From: Garcia nutans
Lineage: Eukaryota > Streptophyta > Magnoliopsida > Malpighiales > Euphorbiaceae
NCBI GenBank assembly: GCA_947685225.1
Contig: CANTUV010000007.1
Location: forward strand, 17,690,501-17,754,500
Direction of reading: 5' to 3'
DNA: 64,000 bases
The notes beneath the pieces were generated by a model. That model saw only the letters and a list, made by a program, of their open reading frames with translations, was not told the origin of the DNA and searched no databases. Numbering within the stretch: the stretch's first letter is position 1; the number at the start of each line of letters is the position of its first letter. This document shows, one piece after another, positions 1 to 10,244 of this stretch. Both the position numbers and the translations under genes were made by a program.

Positions 1-1
1 A

Positions 2-436
2 TTTGATGTTTTGGTGACAAATCCTTTAGAGCATAGTGTGATAGTTAGCAAGGTGCATCGTAATAGTTCAGTTGTGGTGCAAGATGAGGAATTCCTAGGT
101 GATTTGATTGACATGCCTTTCAAGGAATATGATCTAATTTTAGGCATGGATTGGTTATCAAAGCATGAGGCGGTGGTAGACTGTCAGAATAAGTGTGTTA
201 CCTTGAGAACCGGTGATGGTAGAAGTGTGATGGTATCTAGTGAGCAGAGACAACTTGCATCCATGTTTGTTTCAGCTGTTATAGCTAGGAGGTTGATTCG
301 GAAGGGATGTGAGGCTTATCTTGCTCATGTTGTAGATACCAGAGCAGTGGGTTCTCAGCTTGATAGTATACCCACAGTTGCTGAATTCCCAGATGTTTTT
401 CCTGAGGAGTTGCCAGGGATACCCCCTGAGAGATAG
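2..436 (+). pseudogene. Retroviral-type aspartic protease, C-terminal part (Tekay)
   Basis: The reading frame is open from the window start. It contains the YDLILGMDWLSKH block that follows the protease flap in Tekay elements, then the linker EFPDVFPEELPGIPPER that leads into reverse transcriptase. The catalytic D-[ST]-G lies upstream of the window. A TAG at 434-436 interrupts the frame exactly where the linker continues into the RT leader (LLPGTTPIS), so the protease and RT were once one polyprotein. It would have cleaved Gag-Pol during particle maturation. Confidence 0.85.
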
Positions 437-1811
437 GATGAGTTTGGTATTGATTTGTTACCTGGTACCACTCCTATCTCTATTAATCCTTATCAAATGG
501 CACCTGCTGAGTTGAGAGAATTGAAGGTGCAGTTGCAGAAGTTGTTGGATAAAGGGTTTGTTTGCCCTAGTGTGTCTCCATGGAGAGCACCTACTTTGTT
601 TGTGAAGAAGAATGATGGTACCTTAAGATTGTGCATTGATTATCGGCAGTTGAATAAGGTGACCATTAAGAACAAGTATCCTTTGCCTAGGATAGATGAT
701 CTCTTTGATCAGTTAAAGGGAGCAGCAGTATTCTCTAAAATTGATTTGAGATCAGGGTACCATCAATTGAGAGTTAGAGCTGAAGATGTACCTAAGATAG
801 CTTTTTGTACAAGGTATGGGCATTATGAGTTCTTGGTGATGCCTTTTGGATTGACAAATGCACCAACAACTTTTATGGATTTGATGAATAGGGTGTTTAG
901 ATCTAGATCAATTTGTAGTGGTTTTCATCGATGATATTTTGGTGTATTCGCATAATGAGGAAGATCATGACAAGCATTTGCGGATTGTATTGCAGACCTT
1001 GAGAGAGAAGCAATTGTATGCTAAGCTGTCTAAGTGTAAGTTTTGGCTTGATCAAGTGACTTTTCTTGGTCATGTATTTTCAGCAGATGGTATAAGAGTT
1101 GATCCGAGTAAAGCTGAGGCCATTTTGAATTGGAGTCCACCGAAGACAGTGACTGAAGTTAGAAGTTTTCTGGGTTTGGCAGGCTATTATCGACGGTTTG
1201 TGAAAGGTTTTTCTTTGATAGCTACTCCACTTACCAGATTACTTCGGAAAGGAGTTAGATTCGTGTGGACAGAGCAGTGTTAAGCAAGCTTTGAGCAGTT
1301 GAAGGAGATGGTGACTCAAGCTCCTGATCTTACTTTGCTTGTGGAAGATAAATCATATGTGATTTACAGTGATGCTTCACATAATGGTTTAGGTTGTGTT
1401 TTGATGCAGGAGGGTAGAGTCATAGCTTATGCTTCTCTACAGTTGAAGCCACATGAGTTGAATTATCCAAGGCATGATTTGGAATTGGCAGCCATAGTTT
1501 TTGCTTTGAAGATTTGGCGATATTACCTTTATAGGGAGAAGTGTTTTATTTATACAGATCACAAGAGTTTGAAATACTTGGGTGTTCAAAGAGAGCTGAA
1601 TCTTCGGCAGAAATGGTAGTTAGAGTTGATTAAAGACTGCGACTGTTTAATTGATTATCATCCTGGCAAGGCAAATATTGTTGCAGATGCCTTGAGTTGG
1701 AAGTCTTTAGCAGGTTTGACTACTTATTTGCTCTCGTTGCTTATTGAGTTGAGAGCATTGCATGCTAGATTTGAGTCATGTGATGATGGTGCTTTATTGG
1801 CTCAGTTGTAG
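437..1811 (+). pseudogene. Reverse transcriptase and RNase H (Tekay)
   Basis: RT motifs appear in order: RLCIDYRQLNKVT, FSKIDLRSGYHQ, FLVMPFGLTNAP, and the catalytic VVFIDDILVYS (F-I-D-D form of YxDD). A small deletion near 905-915 shifts the frame just before the catalytic block. The same site in the sister copy at 19745-19790 is longer. RNase H follows with YSDASHNGLG, an acidic helix (DLELAAIVFAL) and YTDHKSLKYL, so the usual D-E-D set is still visible. Stops occur at 1281, 1617 and 1809. The protein would have made cDNA from the element RNA. Confidence 0.9.
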
Positions 1812-1850
1812 TTGAGGCCAGTCTTGTTGGATCAGATTAGGGAGGTTTAG

Positions 1851-3253
1851 TTGGCAGATGAAAGAATTCAGAAGATTATTTTAGATTGCCAGAAGGGTGA
1901 GAACCCAGATTTTCTTATGAGAGATAATGGCAGTTTATGGTACAAAGATAGATTATGTGTTCCTAATGATGCAAGATTGAAAAAGATTATTTTGGAGGAA
2001 GCACATCAGTCGATTTTTCCTATGCACCCTGGGAATACTAAGATGTATCATGATTTGAAGCAATATTATTGGTGGTCAGGTATGAAAAGGGACATAGCGG
2101 AGTTTGTATTCAAATGTCTCACTTGTCAGAGAGTGAAGGCCGAGCACCAAGTTCCTTCAGGGTTGCTCCAACCTTTATCAGTGCCTGAATGGAAATGGGA
2201 GTGAGTAACGAAGGATTTTGTAACTGGTTTGCCCTTGACTCAGAAGAAGCATGATGTCATCTGGGTGATTGTTGATAGGTTGATGAAGACAGCTCATTTT
2301 CTTCCAGTTCGGATGGACTATTCTCTTGAGAAGTTGGCTGAGCTGTATATTAGTGAGATAGTGAGATTGCATGGAGTCCTAATTTCTTTCATGTCGGATC
2401 AAGATCCCCGATTTACTTTAAGATTTTGGAAAAGTTTCATGATGCTTTGGGATCTCGGTTACATTTTAGCACTACTTTTCATCCTCAAATAGATGGGCAG
2501 TCAGAGAGAGTGATACAGATTTTAGAGGACATGTTAAGGAGCTGTGTCATTGATTACTCTGGGAGTTGGGATAGATTCTTGCCATTGATTAAATTTGCTT
2601 ATATCAATAGTCATTAGTCCAGTATTAGCATGGCACCTTATGAGGCATTGTATGGTAGAAGATGCAAGATGCTTCTATGTTGGGATGAAGTTGGAGAAGA
2701 TAAGTTGGTTGGTCCTGATTTGATTAAAGAAACGGAAGAGAAAGTGAAGATAATTCAGGATCGGTTGAAAGCAGCTTCTGACCAACATAAATCTTATTCA
2801 GATTTGAAGAGGAGGGACATAGAGTTCAATGTAGGAGATAGAATATTTTTTAAAGTGTCTCATTGGAAGAAAATTTTGAGATTTGGTCGCAGAGGAAAAT
2901 TGAGTCCTCGTTTCATTGGACCTTATGAGGTACTGGATAGAGTTGGACCAGTTGCCTATGGACTCACTTTGCCACCTGAATTGGATAGAATTCACAATGT
3001 CTTCCATGTCTCTATGCTACGGAGGTACATGTCAGATCCATCTCATATTTTGTCAGTGGAATCTATTGAGGTGAGTTCATATTTGACTTTTGAAGAAGAA
3101 CTGGTGGCTATTCTAGCATATGAAGTGAAAGAGTTGAGAAATAAGAAAGTGCCACTTGTGAAGATTCTTTGGAAGAATCATGCTAAGGAAGAGGCAACTT
3201 GGGAGAGTGAACAAGTGATGCAAGATCAGTATCCCCAGTTGTTTCAGACTTGA
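1851..3253 (+). pseudogene. Integrase with C-terminal chromodomain (Tekay)
   Basis: The N-terminal zinc-binding module is seen as H...H plus CLTCQ. The catalytic core has its first Asp in KDFVTGLP, its second in MSDQDPRF and its Glu in DGQSERVIQILED. Breaks: a TGA near 2204, a frameshift near 2450, and a TAG near 2617. From 2630 to 3253 the frame is open. It contains the INT C-terminal domain (GKLSPRFIGPYEVLDRVG) and then a chromodomain with VAILAYEVKELRNKKVPLVK and NHAKEEATWE, the aromatic and acidic pattern of Tekay chromodomains, which direct integration to modified histone tails. Confidence 0.9.
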
Positions 3254-3286
3254 AATCAGGTAATTTCGAGGATGAAATTTATTTAT

Positions 3287-3298
3287 AGAGGGGGAGAA
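3287..3298 (+). promoter_or_regulatory. Polypurine tract
   Basis: AGAGGGGGAGAA lies just before the LTR start TGTAATATCCC. It is the RNase H-resistant primer for plus-strand DNA synthesis, and it fixes the 3' LTR start at 3300. Confidence 0.85.
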
Positions 3299-3299
3299 T

Positions 3300-5891
3300 T
3301 GTAATATCCCAAATGATACCCTAAAATTTTGGAAATGTTAATTGTTGAAATAGAATTAAATGATTTTAAGTGTATATATGATTAAGTGGAAAGAAAGGAA
3401 AAAAGGAAGTGTGTATATGTTGTATATATGAAGATATATACAACATATACAAGTCAACAAGTTGAGTTGGTCAAATGATATATTTAATTATTTAAAATAG
3501 AAATTTAATATGAGTGGAAGATGATATTTATATTATTATAATATATTAATACTTGGTGGAGATTAAGTGAAGATTTAAGTGGTTAAGAGTAGTGTTTGGG
3601 TTTGACTTTTTATCATCTTCTTCTTTCTTCTTCAAGAGGTCGGTCATCACCATTGTCAAAAGGAAAGAGAGTTTTTATTGATTCCTAGCTCAAGCAATTG
3701 AAGGATTTCAAGAGATCAAGTTGGAGTTTTAAGTATTTTCTTCACTTTTGGTAAGTTTCCAACTTGTTCTTTGTTTTCTTTTGAGTTTGTGTTTATGAGT
3801 TTGGTGGATGGTTGGTGTAGTTGTGTGTATTGTTGATTTTGGTGTGTTTGAGGTTGTTTTGTTTAATTAACTTTCATTTTGGGGTTGGATTGAAGAGAAA
3901 AGGATTAAGTTTGGTGAAGAAAACAAGAGTTGTGGGTGTTGTGAAATATGGTTGTGAATGTGTTTTGATGTATGTAATTAAGTTGTTTTGATGTTATGCA
4001 AGTTTATTATGGTATATTGATGGTTTTGGTTAAGTATGTTTGGAGTGGAAAAGGGTAAAAGAAAGACGTTTTTTGGATGTGGTGTTTTTGGTGTTGATTT
4101 CAGGTTTTTTGCCTGACACACCTAGTAACACGGCCATGTATTTGGGCGTGTCGTTGGTTCTATTTTCTATGTCGGTGATACGAGTAGTGACACACCCATG
4201 TCACTGAGTGCGTTACAACTTCTGTTTTGGAGTAGTATTGACATGTCCAGTGACACGCCCATGTCACTGAGTGTGTCATAGCTACTGTGTTGTTGGTAGA
4301 TTGACATGTCCAGTGACACGCCCATGTCACTGAGCATGTCATAGCTTCTATGTTGGAGGAGGATTGACACGTGTAGTGACACGCCCATGTCACTGAGCGT
4401 GTTAAAATTTCTGTGTTGTGGGTTTAATGCATGACCAGGGACATGCCCATGTTGTTGAGCGTGTCATGTGTAGAGTTTGCCCTAGATAGTGCTTTTCCTT
4501 ATTTTTCTTATGTGTATTACTAAGTGAGTATGAATAATCACCTTTGGATTAGGTTTTGAAGAGATTTGAGTTACCCCAATCCAAGTGTTGAAGGATTATT
4601 GGAAGAGGAGATTGGAATTGGTGTTTGTTGCTCTTAGAGATAAGTACAAACCTTACATGATTGCATACATTCACTTGACTTTGGGACTTAACACATTTGG
4701 TTGGAAAATGTGTTAGGTTACCTATTATAGTATTGATATATGAGAATGGTGCTATGATTTGCATTATGTGAACTATGTGAAATATATGTTGAGGATTCAA
4801 ATTATATGAACAATGAAATTTGACATGTATACTCTAATGATGATATGTAAAGCCATTGGTGATGGCTATATTGATATAAATGGGATATTTGAGGCATTGT
4901 GCTTATGATGAACATAAGAAAATGGGAAAGGATTTGATAATGAAACTATAAAAGAATTGTGTGCCTAGTATGTTATTCAATTTTTAGAGTTTTGTTGTTG
5001 GTGGCATGCCTAAAGGTAACAATTCCCTTGAGGCTGGGTTGGGCTTGGTCCTGGAAGCCTAGTTGGGTGATGTTGTGCTCCCCTTGAAGCTGGATTGGGC
5101 CTAGTCCTTAAAGCCTAGTTGGGATGTTACATATGAGGTAATCCTCATTGTGATAATGATTCACCTTCGAGCTAGATAAATGTGATTATTGGACCAAAAT
5201 AGTAACTCTGGAATTTGAATGGCATATTAGTTTCTTTTGGGCCCATGCTTGTCTTTACTTTAATGTGAATTATGAATGATGGATCAATTGAACAATATAA
5301 TGAGATTTAATGTTATAAAATATGATGTCCTTGTATATTTTTTCTAATTTTTGAAAGTACGATATTGACATTACATTTGAATCATATTGTTATCAAGGTT
5401 TGTACCACTAAGCCTTTGGCTTAACGCGATTGTGATTTATCGCGCAGGTGACAGGGTAGATCGGTTTGAGCCGGAGAGTTCAGCTAGACCGAGTCGAGTC
5501 TAGGCGTGTGATCCCTTATGAAGTGTTTATTTTTGGACTTTAAGATCAGAGACAAACTGCCAGCATGTATAAACTCTATATTTTTGTAAATATTGATTTT
5601 AATGTATACATACGTATTTTTCGCTGCTTATTAAACAATTATTTTAGATAAACTTTTGGGGTAATGAAGATATATATGTATATGTATTTTAACAAGTAAT
5701 GCTTCATCAATTACTTTCTATAATATAAGTTAAATGTTTTAATTTTACTCATATTGATTGATAATGTTTTAATGTTTAAGTCAAAAGATTTGTTCGTTGA
5801 AAATGGACTGTGACATTCTTATATCCTCTATACGTATATTACATATTGTGAGTATATGTGGTGTACGTATATTGGGTATAGGGGTGTTACA
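3300..5891 (+). repeat. 3' LTR of the first Tekay element
   Basis: The LTR starts TGTAATATCCC right after the polypurine tract and ends GGGGTGTTACA. It is about 2.6 kb, long as expected for Tekay. It contains a tandem repeat (4165-4470) and a conserved paired-hairpin block at 5409-5444 that also occurs in three other Tekay LTRs of this window. Short reading frames inside it are not supported as genes. Its last seven bases, TGTTACA, also form the edge of the next LTR in the opposite orientation. Confidence 0.85.
4165..4470 (+). repeat. Tandem array of ACACGCCCATGTCACTGAG units in the LTR
   Basis: About five imperfect copies, roughly 60-65 bp apart, each contain GTGACACGCCCATGTCACTGAG followed by GTGTCATAG or a variant, with a variable linker. 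TGACA and TGTCA recur on both sides of the core, so each unit can fold on itself. Both strands give short artefactual ORFs through this array because of its periodicity. Confidence 0.85.
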
Positions 5892-8391
5892 CTATATATG
5901 TATACATATGCTTAGTATGTGTAAGAATACATATACAGAATACACTAAAGTTGCATCACAGCATCTAAATAGTATTAACATATACATTAAAAATAATTGT
6001 AAGGAAATTTATAAATATAGGTTAAGTACTTTAATAAAATTTAAAGAAAACCTATGAAAAATTTTTTCCAGATTTTTGTCTGTAATTTTGATAAATCCCA
6101 AAATCAATCAATACACAACCTGCAATGAAATCATACTCCCAAATGATGTTTTATAAAACCCACAAAAAATTCAACACTACTCCAAAATCATCATTTCATT
6201 AATTTACATCCAAATATTTCATTGTTAAGTAAAAACAATACTTTCAATAATATATACATATATATAGCATTTTCCAGAACAAATTTTAATATATATGTGA
6301 TCTTTGTACTATACAAAATCCAAAATGCATTAAAAGTGAACAATACATGTAATGTTGCACCCAAGGCTTGGTTCCGTGGAAAAACTAACAAAATTAAGTA
6401 TAATTCCACTAATATAGACTTAGTCAAGTCTAGCGGGGCTCTCTTCCTCTAATCTATCACCTGCGCAATAAACAAATCATGCTAAGCTGCTAGCTTAGTG
6501 GTATATATTTTCATAACAAAAGAGACTTTAAAACAAAGGATCATGATATTCTTTATGATATGTAATGTTTCACGCCTTTAAAGCACATATTTATAATGTT
6601 CATCAAGATTTCACAATCACATGTATTGGGCCCAAGTAACCCTGTACAATATTCAAGTTCTAGAAATATTAACTTGGTCTATCGTGACACTGAGGATCTA
6701 AGTATCTAATTATACCATCCGAAGGTGTGTCCCCTATTGATACCAGTGTGTCTAGCCCTAAAGGCAAATAATTTATCATCATATAACAATGGCATGCCAA
6801 TCCAATAGTACCGAACACAATTCTCTCGAACAGGATATCATATAGGGCAAACATACGTCTCATGTACATTATCAATTTTTTTTATCATCATTGTCATCAT
6901 TTCTCATTCTTACTACATTTCCATATTCTTTTCTAAATTTCCATACATTTTCACCACAGAAAACATGTTTCTTTGCCACTTTCACAATATAGCTGATTTT
7001 ACCATTTATAATGCATAACACACTATTTACTCAAATTTTACATAACAAAGTCATTAACAGACTTTCATGTCAAACAATTTCAAAATATAGCCGATACTAT
7101 AATGGCCTAGCAACTCCCATTTTATACACTTAACAGACTTTTATGTCAAACAATGCACTTCATGTGTGAACATCCATATTAAAGTAGCATTTCACAATAT
7201 TAGAAACACAATGTAATATGCCAATTCAAATGCAATTGAAACATAATTAGCAAAGTATGTACTAACCTCTACATTTGCCAAAAACAAAGGCAAATCTCAC
7301 TCTTCAACCTCCTTTTCTCCAAATGCCCTTTAATTCTTTAACTTGGAAATTATACTCTACCCAAACCTAAATCAAATTATAAATAAAAATATTCCATTAA
7401 TATCATATTCCAAGCCATTTTATTAAATAAAACCTCAAATTTACCTAAATTCTAGTAAAAGAAATAAATCCTAGTTCACCCTTTACTAAATAAATCCTAA
7501 TTCACCCTTTACTAAATAAATCCTAATTCACCCTTTACTACCTCTTTCAATCTACCACCTAACCTTTCTATTTCCATCTTCCAACCATAAATTCATTATA
7601 TATAAATCAATATAACTTCAAAACCATGCATTACAATAATTAAAATAATCTCCTTCCAAAATCCTAATTTCACATAACCCTTCCATAACCCTAATTCTAC
7701 CATACAAGCTCACTTTCAACAATTAACCTTTAAATCAACATATTCTAATATTAATAACTTCATAACAATCCATTATATCAATTATTAAAACCTCCTACCA
7801 AATCTCAAAAATCACATAATCAAGAATTTAGAGAGCTTCTTAAATTGGGAAAAACTCTTACTTACTGTTAATTAAACTTCAAAATCACTTTGATTTCCTT
7901 GGAAAAATGGTGTGATTTGGTTCAGGTGAAAAAACAAAATCCTCCCTTCGCTCTGCTATGATGGACATTCCAAGCAAGAAGAAGAAGAAGAACAAACTTT
8001 TTTAATTTTTTTAATTTTCTTCTTTATTTCTTAACCACATGTATATATATATTTAATTAATTATTAATTTATTTAGATATTTTTAGTTTCTTCCTATCCA
8101 AAAAATATATTATTTTAATTATATTATATTATATTTATTTTATTATTTATTATTTATTATATTTAATTTTTTAACTTTTAACTTTTTGACTTTTATCATT
8201 CCTTTTTTTAGAAGTATATATATTAGGTATATACTATATATATATATATATATTTGGTATCCAATGTATATTTTATGTATATATTATATATACATTAGGT
8301 ATATACTATACATATACCTTTCCCAACACTCTAATTACTCTCCATACGCCTTATTTAATTATTTCTAATGAGATTATGCATGGGTGTTACA
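5885..8391 (-). repeat. Tekay-type LTR, minus orientation, probably solo
   Basis: Read on the minus strand it begins TGTAACACCC (8391) and ends near 5885. Its 3' part matches the other Tekay LTRs: the hairpin block TAAGCTAGCAGCTTA (6483-6497), the GCGCAGGTGA motif, and the stretch with ACAGACAAAAATC (about 6070-6090). No polypurine tract or primer binding site abuts either end, so it is most likely a solo LTR. The left end shares TGTTACA with the LTR before it, so that boundary is uncertain by a few bases. No gene is seen in it. Confidence 0.7.
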
Positions 8392-8545
8392 AAATAAATT
8401 TCTAAAATGTTGTTGATGATGGATTAAATCTTAGCAAGTATACAAACACATGTTATGAGTACTATTATGATCTTCGACATGAATGCCAAATCTATTCTTC
8501 TTCCAATTCTTAAACTCTTCCACAACAAATGAATCACCACCCACT
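8392..8545. other. 154-bp segment between two minus-oriented LTR pieces, unidentified
   Basis: This stretch separates the minus LTR (5885-8391) from a second minus LTR fragment (8546-8808). On the minus strand it has a short open frame ending HNMCLYTC with a lysine-rich stretch, but no family I recognise. No primer binding site follows the LTR end at 8546. It may be a remnant of retroelement interior or of older host sequence. Confidence 0.4.
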
Positions 8546-8808
8546 TGTAACACTTTAATACCATATATACGTATAATATACACACCTAGTATATGTAAAA
8601 TACGCGTGCATGGTGTAAAAATATCACAATCCGGTTTAATAAAAAATTTCATATTTCCAATTTAAAATCCTAAAACTTAAAAATGTATATTTAAATGGTA
8701 TTAAAATATTCCTTATAGATCATATGCCCAAAATAAGCATTTTATATGAAACTCTGAAAAAAATTCACTAGAGTTTTATCTGTATTTTGGATATTCCAAA
8801 TTTCAAAT
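8546..8808 (-). repeat. Tekay LTR 3'-end fragment, minus orientation
   Basis: Its reverse complement matches 9230-9483 closely, including the segments around ACAGATAAAACTC and CCTTATAGATCATATG. It therefore represents the last ~260 bp of the same LTR type in inverted orientation. It is truncated at 8808, where it is joined directly to the plus-strand LTR fragment. Confidence 0.8.
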
Positions 8809-9483
8809 TTTGTACCGCTATGCTTTTAGCTTAGCGCGATTGTAATTCATCACGCAGGTGACAGGGTGATCCGGTTGAGCTGGAGAGTTATTCTAGACTA
8901 GGTCGGGTCTAGATTAGAGATTGCTTGTTGAGCTGATTTTAGGTACATCAAGATCAGAGCCATTTTGCCAGCATGTATATATTTTATATTATAATATGTT
9001 TTGATATTATGTATATTATATTATATTTTTGGAGTATATATATTGTAAATTATAAAGAATATTTTGAATAATTGGGCAATGTGAGGTTTATATGTGTTTT
9101 GATATATATATATATATGTATATGTATAAATGTTTTGAGGAATTGTGGAGAATTGAGAAGTTGAGGTGGATATGTATGATTGGTTTATTTGGGGAGTGTT
9201 TTTATACAAGTTGTGTTTTTGTTGAAATTTAGAATGTCCAAAAATACAGACAAAACTCCAGTGAATTTTTTACAGAGATTTTCAAATAAAATGCTTATTT
9301 TGGACCTATGATCTATAAGGAGTATGTTAATACTATTTAAATATACATTTTTAAGTTTTGGGATTTTAAATTGGAAATATAAAATTTTTTATTAAATTGG
9401 ATTGTGACATTTTTATACCGTATACACATATTTTACATATACTGAGCGTGTGTATTATATATTTAGGGTATAAGGGTATTACA
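8809..9483 (+). repeat. 5' LTR 3' portion of the second Tekay element
   Basis: It begins abruptly at the conserved GTACCGCTATGC block and ends GGGTATTACA, followed by a tRNA-Met-like primer binding site. About three quarters of the LTR is missing on the left, lost at the inverted junction at ~8808. The region carries the same hairpin block and the GCCAGCATGTATA motif as the LTR at 3300-5891. Confidence 0.8.
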
Positions 9484-9491
9484 TTTATTTT

Positions 9492-9503
9492 TGCATCAGA
9501 GCC
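9492..9503 (+). promoter_or_regulatory. Primer binding site, tRNA-iMet type
   Basis: TGCATCAGAGCC lies 8 bases after the LTR end. It is a one-base variant of the TGGTATCAGAGC consensus complementary to the initiator methionine tRNA 3' end. The third Tekay element has TGTATCAGAGCC at the matching place (48408-48419). Confidence 0.75.
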
Positions 9504-9647
9504 TAGGTTTGAGGTTATCGACCTAGGTGAATTATTAGAGAGAGAAAATGAGGATTTTAAATATGGTTTTCAATTGTGATATACGACACTGGCATTTTCT
9601 AATTTTTGATGTGGCAATTTTTACTGTATTTGTAGATATAGGTAGTT

Positions 9648-10244
9648 ATGGCATCTCGGACGCACCAGTCTGTAGAGGGTAGTGCAGAGAGTGTAGCTCC
9701 TGATGCGGGTAGAGTTGGAGCTAGTGTTGAGTATGCTGGTAAGGTGTCTGCTTCTGTGCCTGTTAGACCAACAACTGAGGAGATTCCGCTGAGCTGAGTA
9801 TGACATATGGTGGAGCTATTAAGGCAGGCTCCAGAGTTGCCAATGTGAAAGTATGACAAGCTAAGGAAATTTGGAGCCATAGATTTTGTTGGCACTACAG
9901 ACCCTGCTGTAGTAGAGAAGTGGCTAGAAAGGATCCAGAGAGTATTCATTCATCTATAGGCTAGTCCAGAGGAGAAGTTTGATTATGATAGATCACTTAT
10001 GCAAGGGGATGCCTATGAGTGGTGGAAGACGGTTCCCTATGGTACAGTTGATCCATCGATTTTGACCTATGTCAATTTTCTATGGGAATTTGAGAAGAAG
10101 TATACTCCGAGGGAGTATAAGGATGCAAAGAAGATGGAGTTCCTGAGTTTGAGGTAGGACACCAGGATAGTGACAGAGTATGAGATTGAATTCATCCGGC
10201 TGAGCCAGTATGCTGGAGGGATTATTTCTAATGAGGTTGACAGA
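9648..10244 (+). pseudogene. Gag, 5' part (second Tekay element)
   Basis: The likely start is ATG at 9648 (MASRTHQS), matched by MAS at 48558 in the third Tekay element. The frame contains KYDKLRKFGAIDFVGTTDP, the LMQGDAYEWW helix region and the WEFEKKYTPREYKD block of the retrotransposon Gag domain, with several stops. It is cut at 10244 after SNEVDR by the Athila-like insertion and resumes at 18130 with YQRFEEGLRP. Gag forms the cytoplasmic particle that packages element RNA. Confidence 0.85.

Larger units (their letters stand above)
1..5891 (+). mobile_element. Tekay-type Ty3/gypsy retrotransposon, 3' part
   Basis: The element enters at the left edge of the window, so its 5' LTR, gag and part of the protease lie outside. 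What remains reads in the order PR, RT, RNaseH, INT, chromodomain, polypurine tract, 3' LTR. This is the Ty3/gypsy order, and the C-terminal chromodomain with its long LTR points to the Tekay (Del) chromovirus clade. The coding part is broken by several stops and at least two frameshifts, so this copy is dead. The LTR runs from TGTAATATCCC to GGGTGTTACA. Confidence 0.93.

Noticed and set aside
4160..4393. CRISPR-like array
   Set aside because: The repeats are diverged and self-complementary, spacers are alike, and the sequence is a plant LTR.
9599..9949. 116-codon minus-strand ORF
   Set aside because: It is the opposite strand of the Tekay gag start, with no domain.
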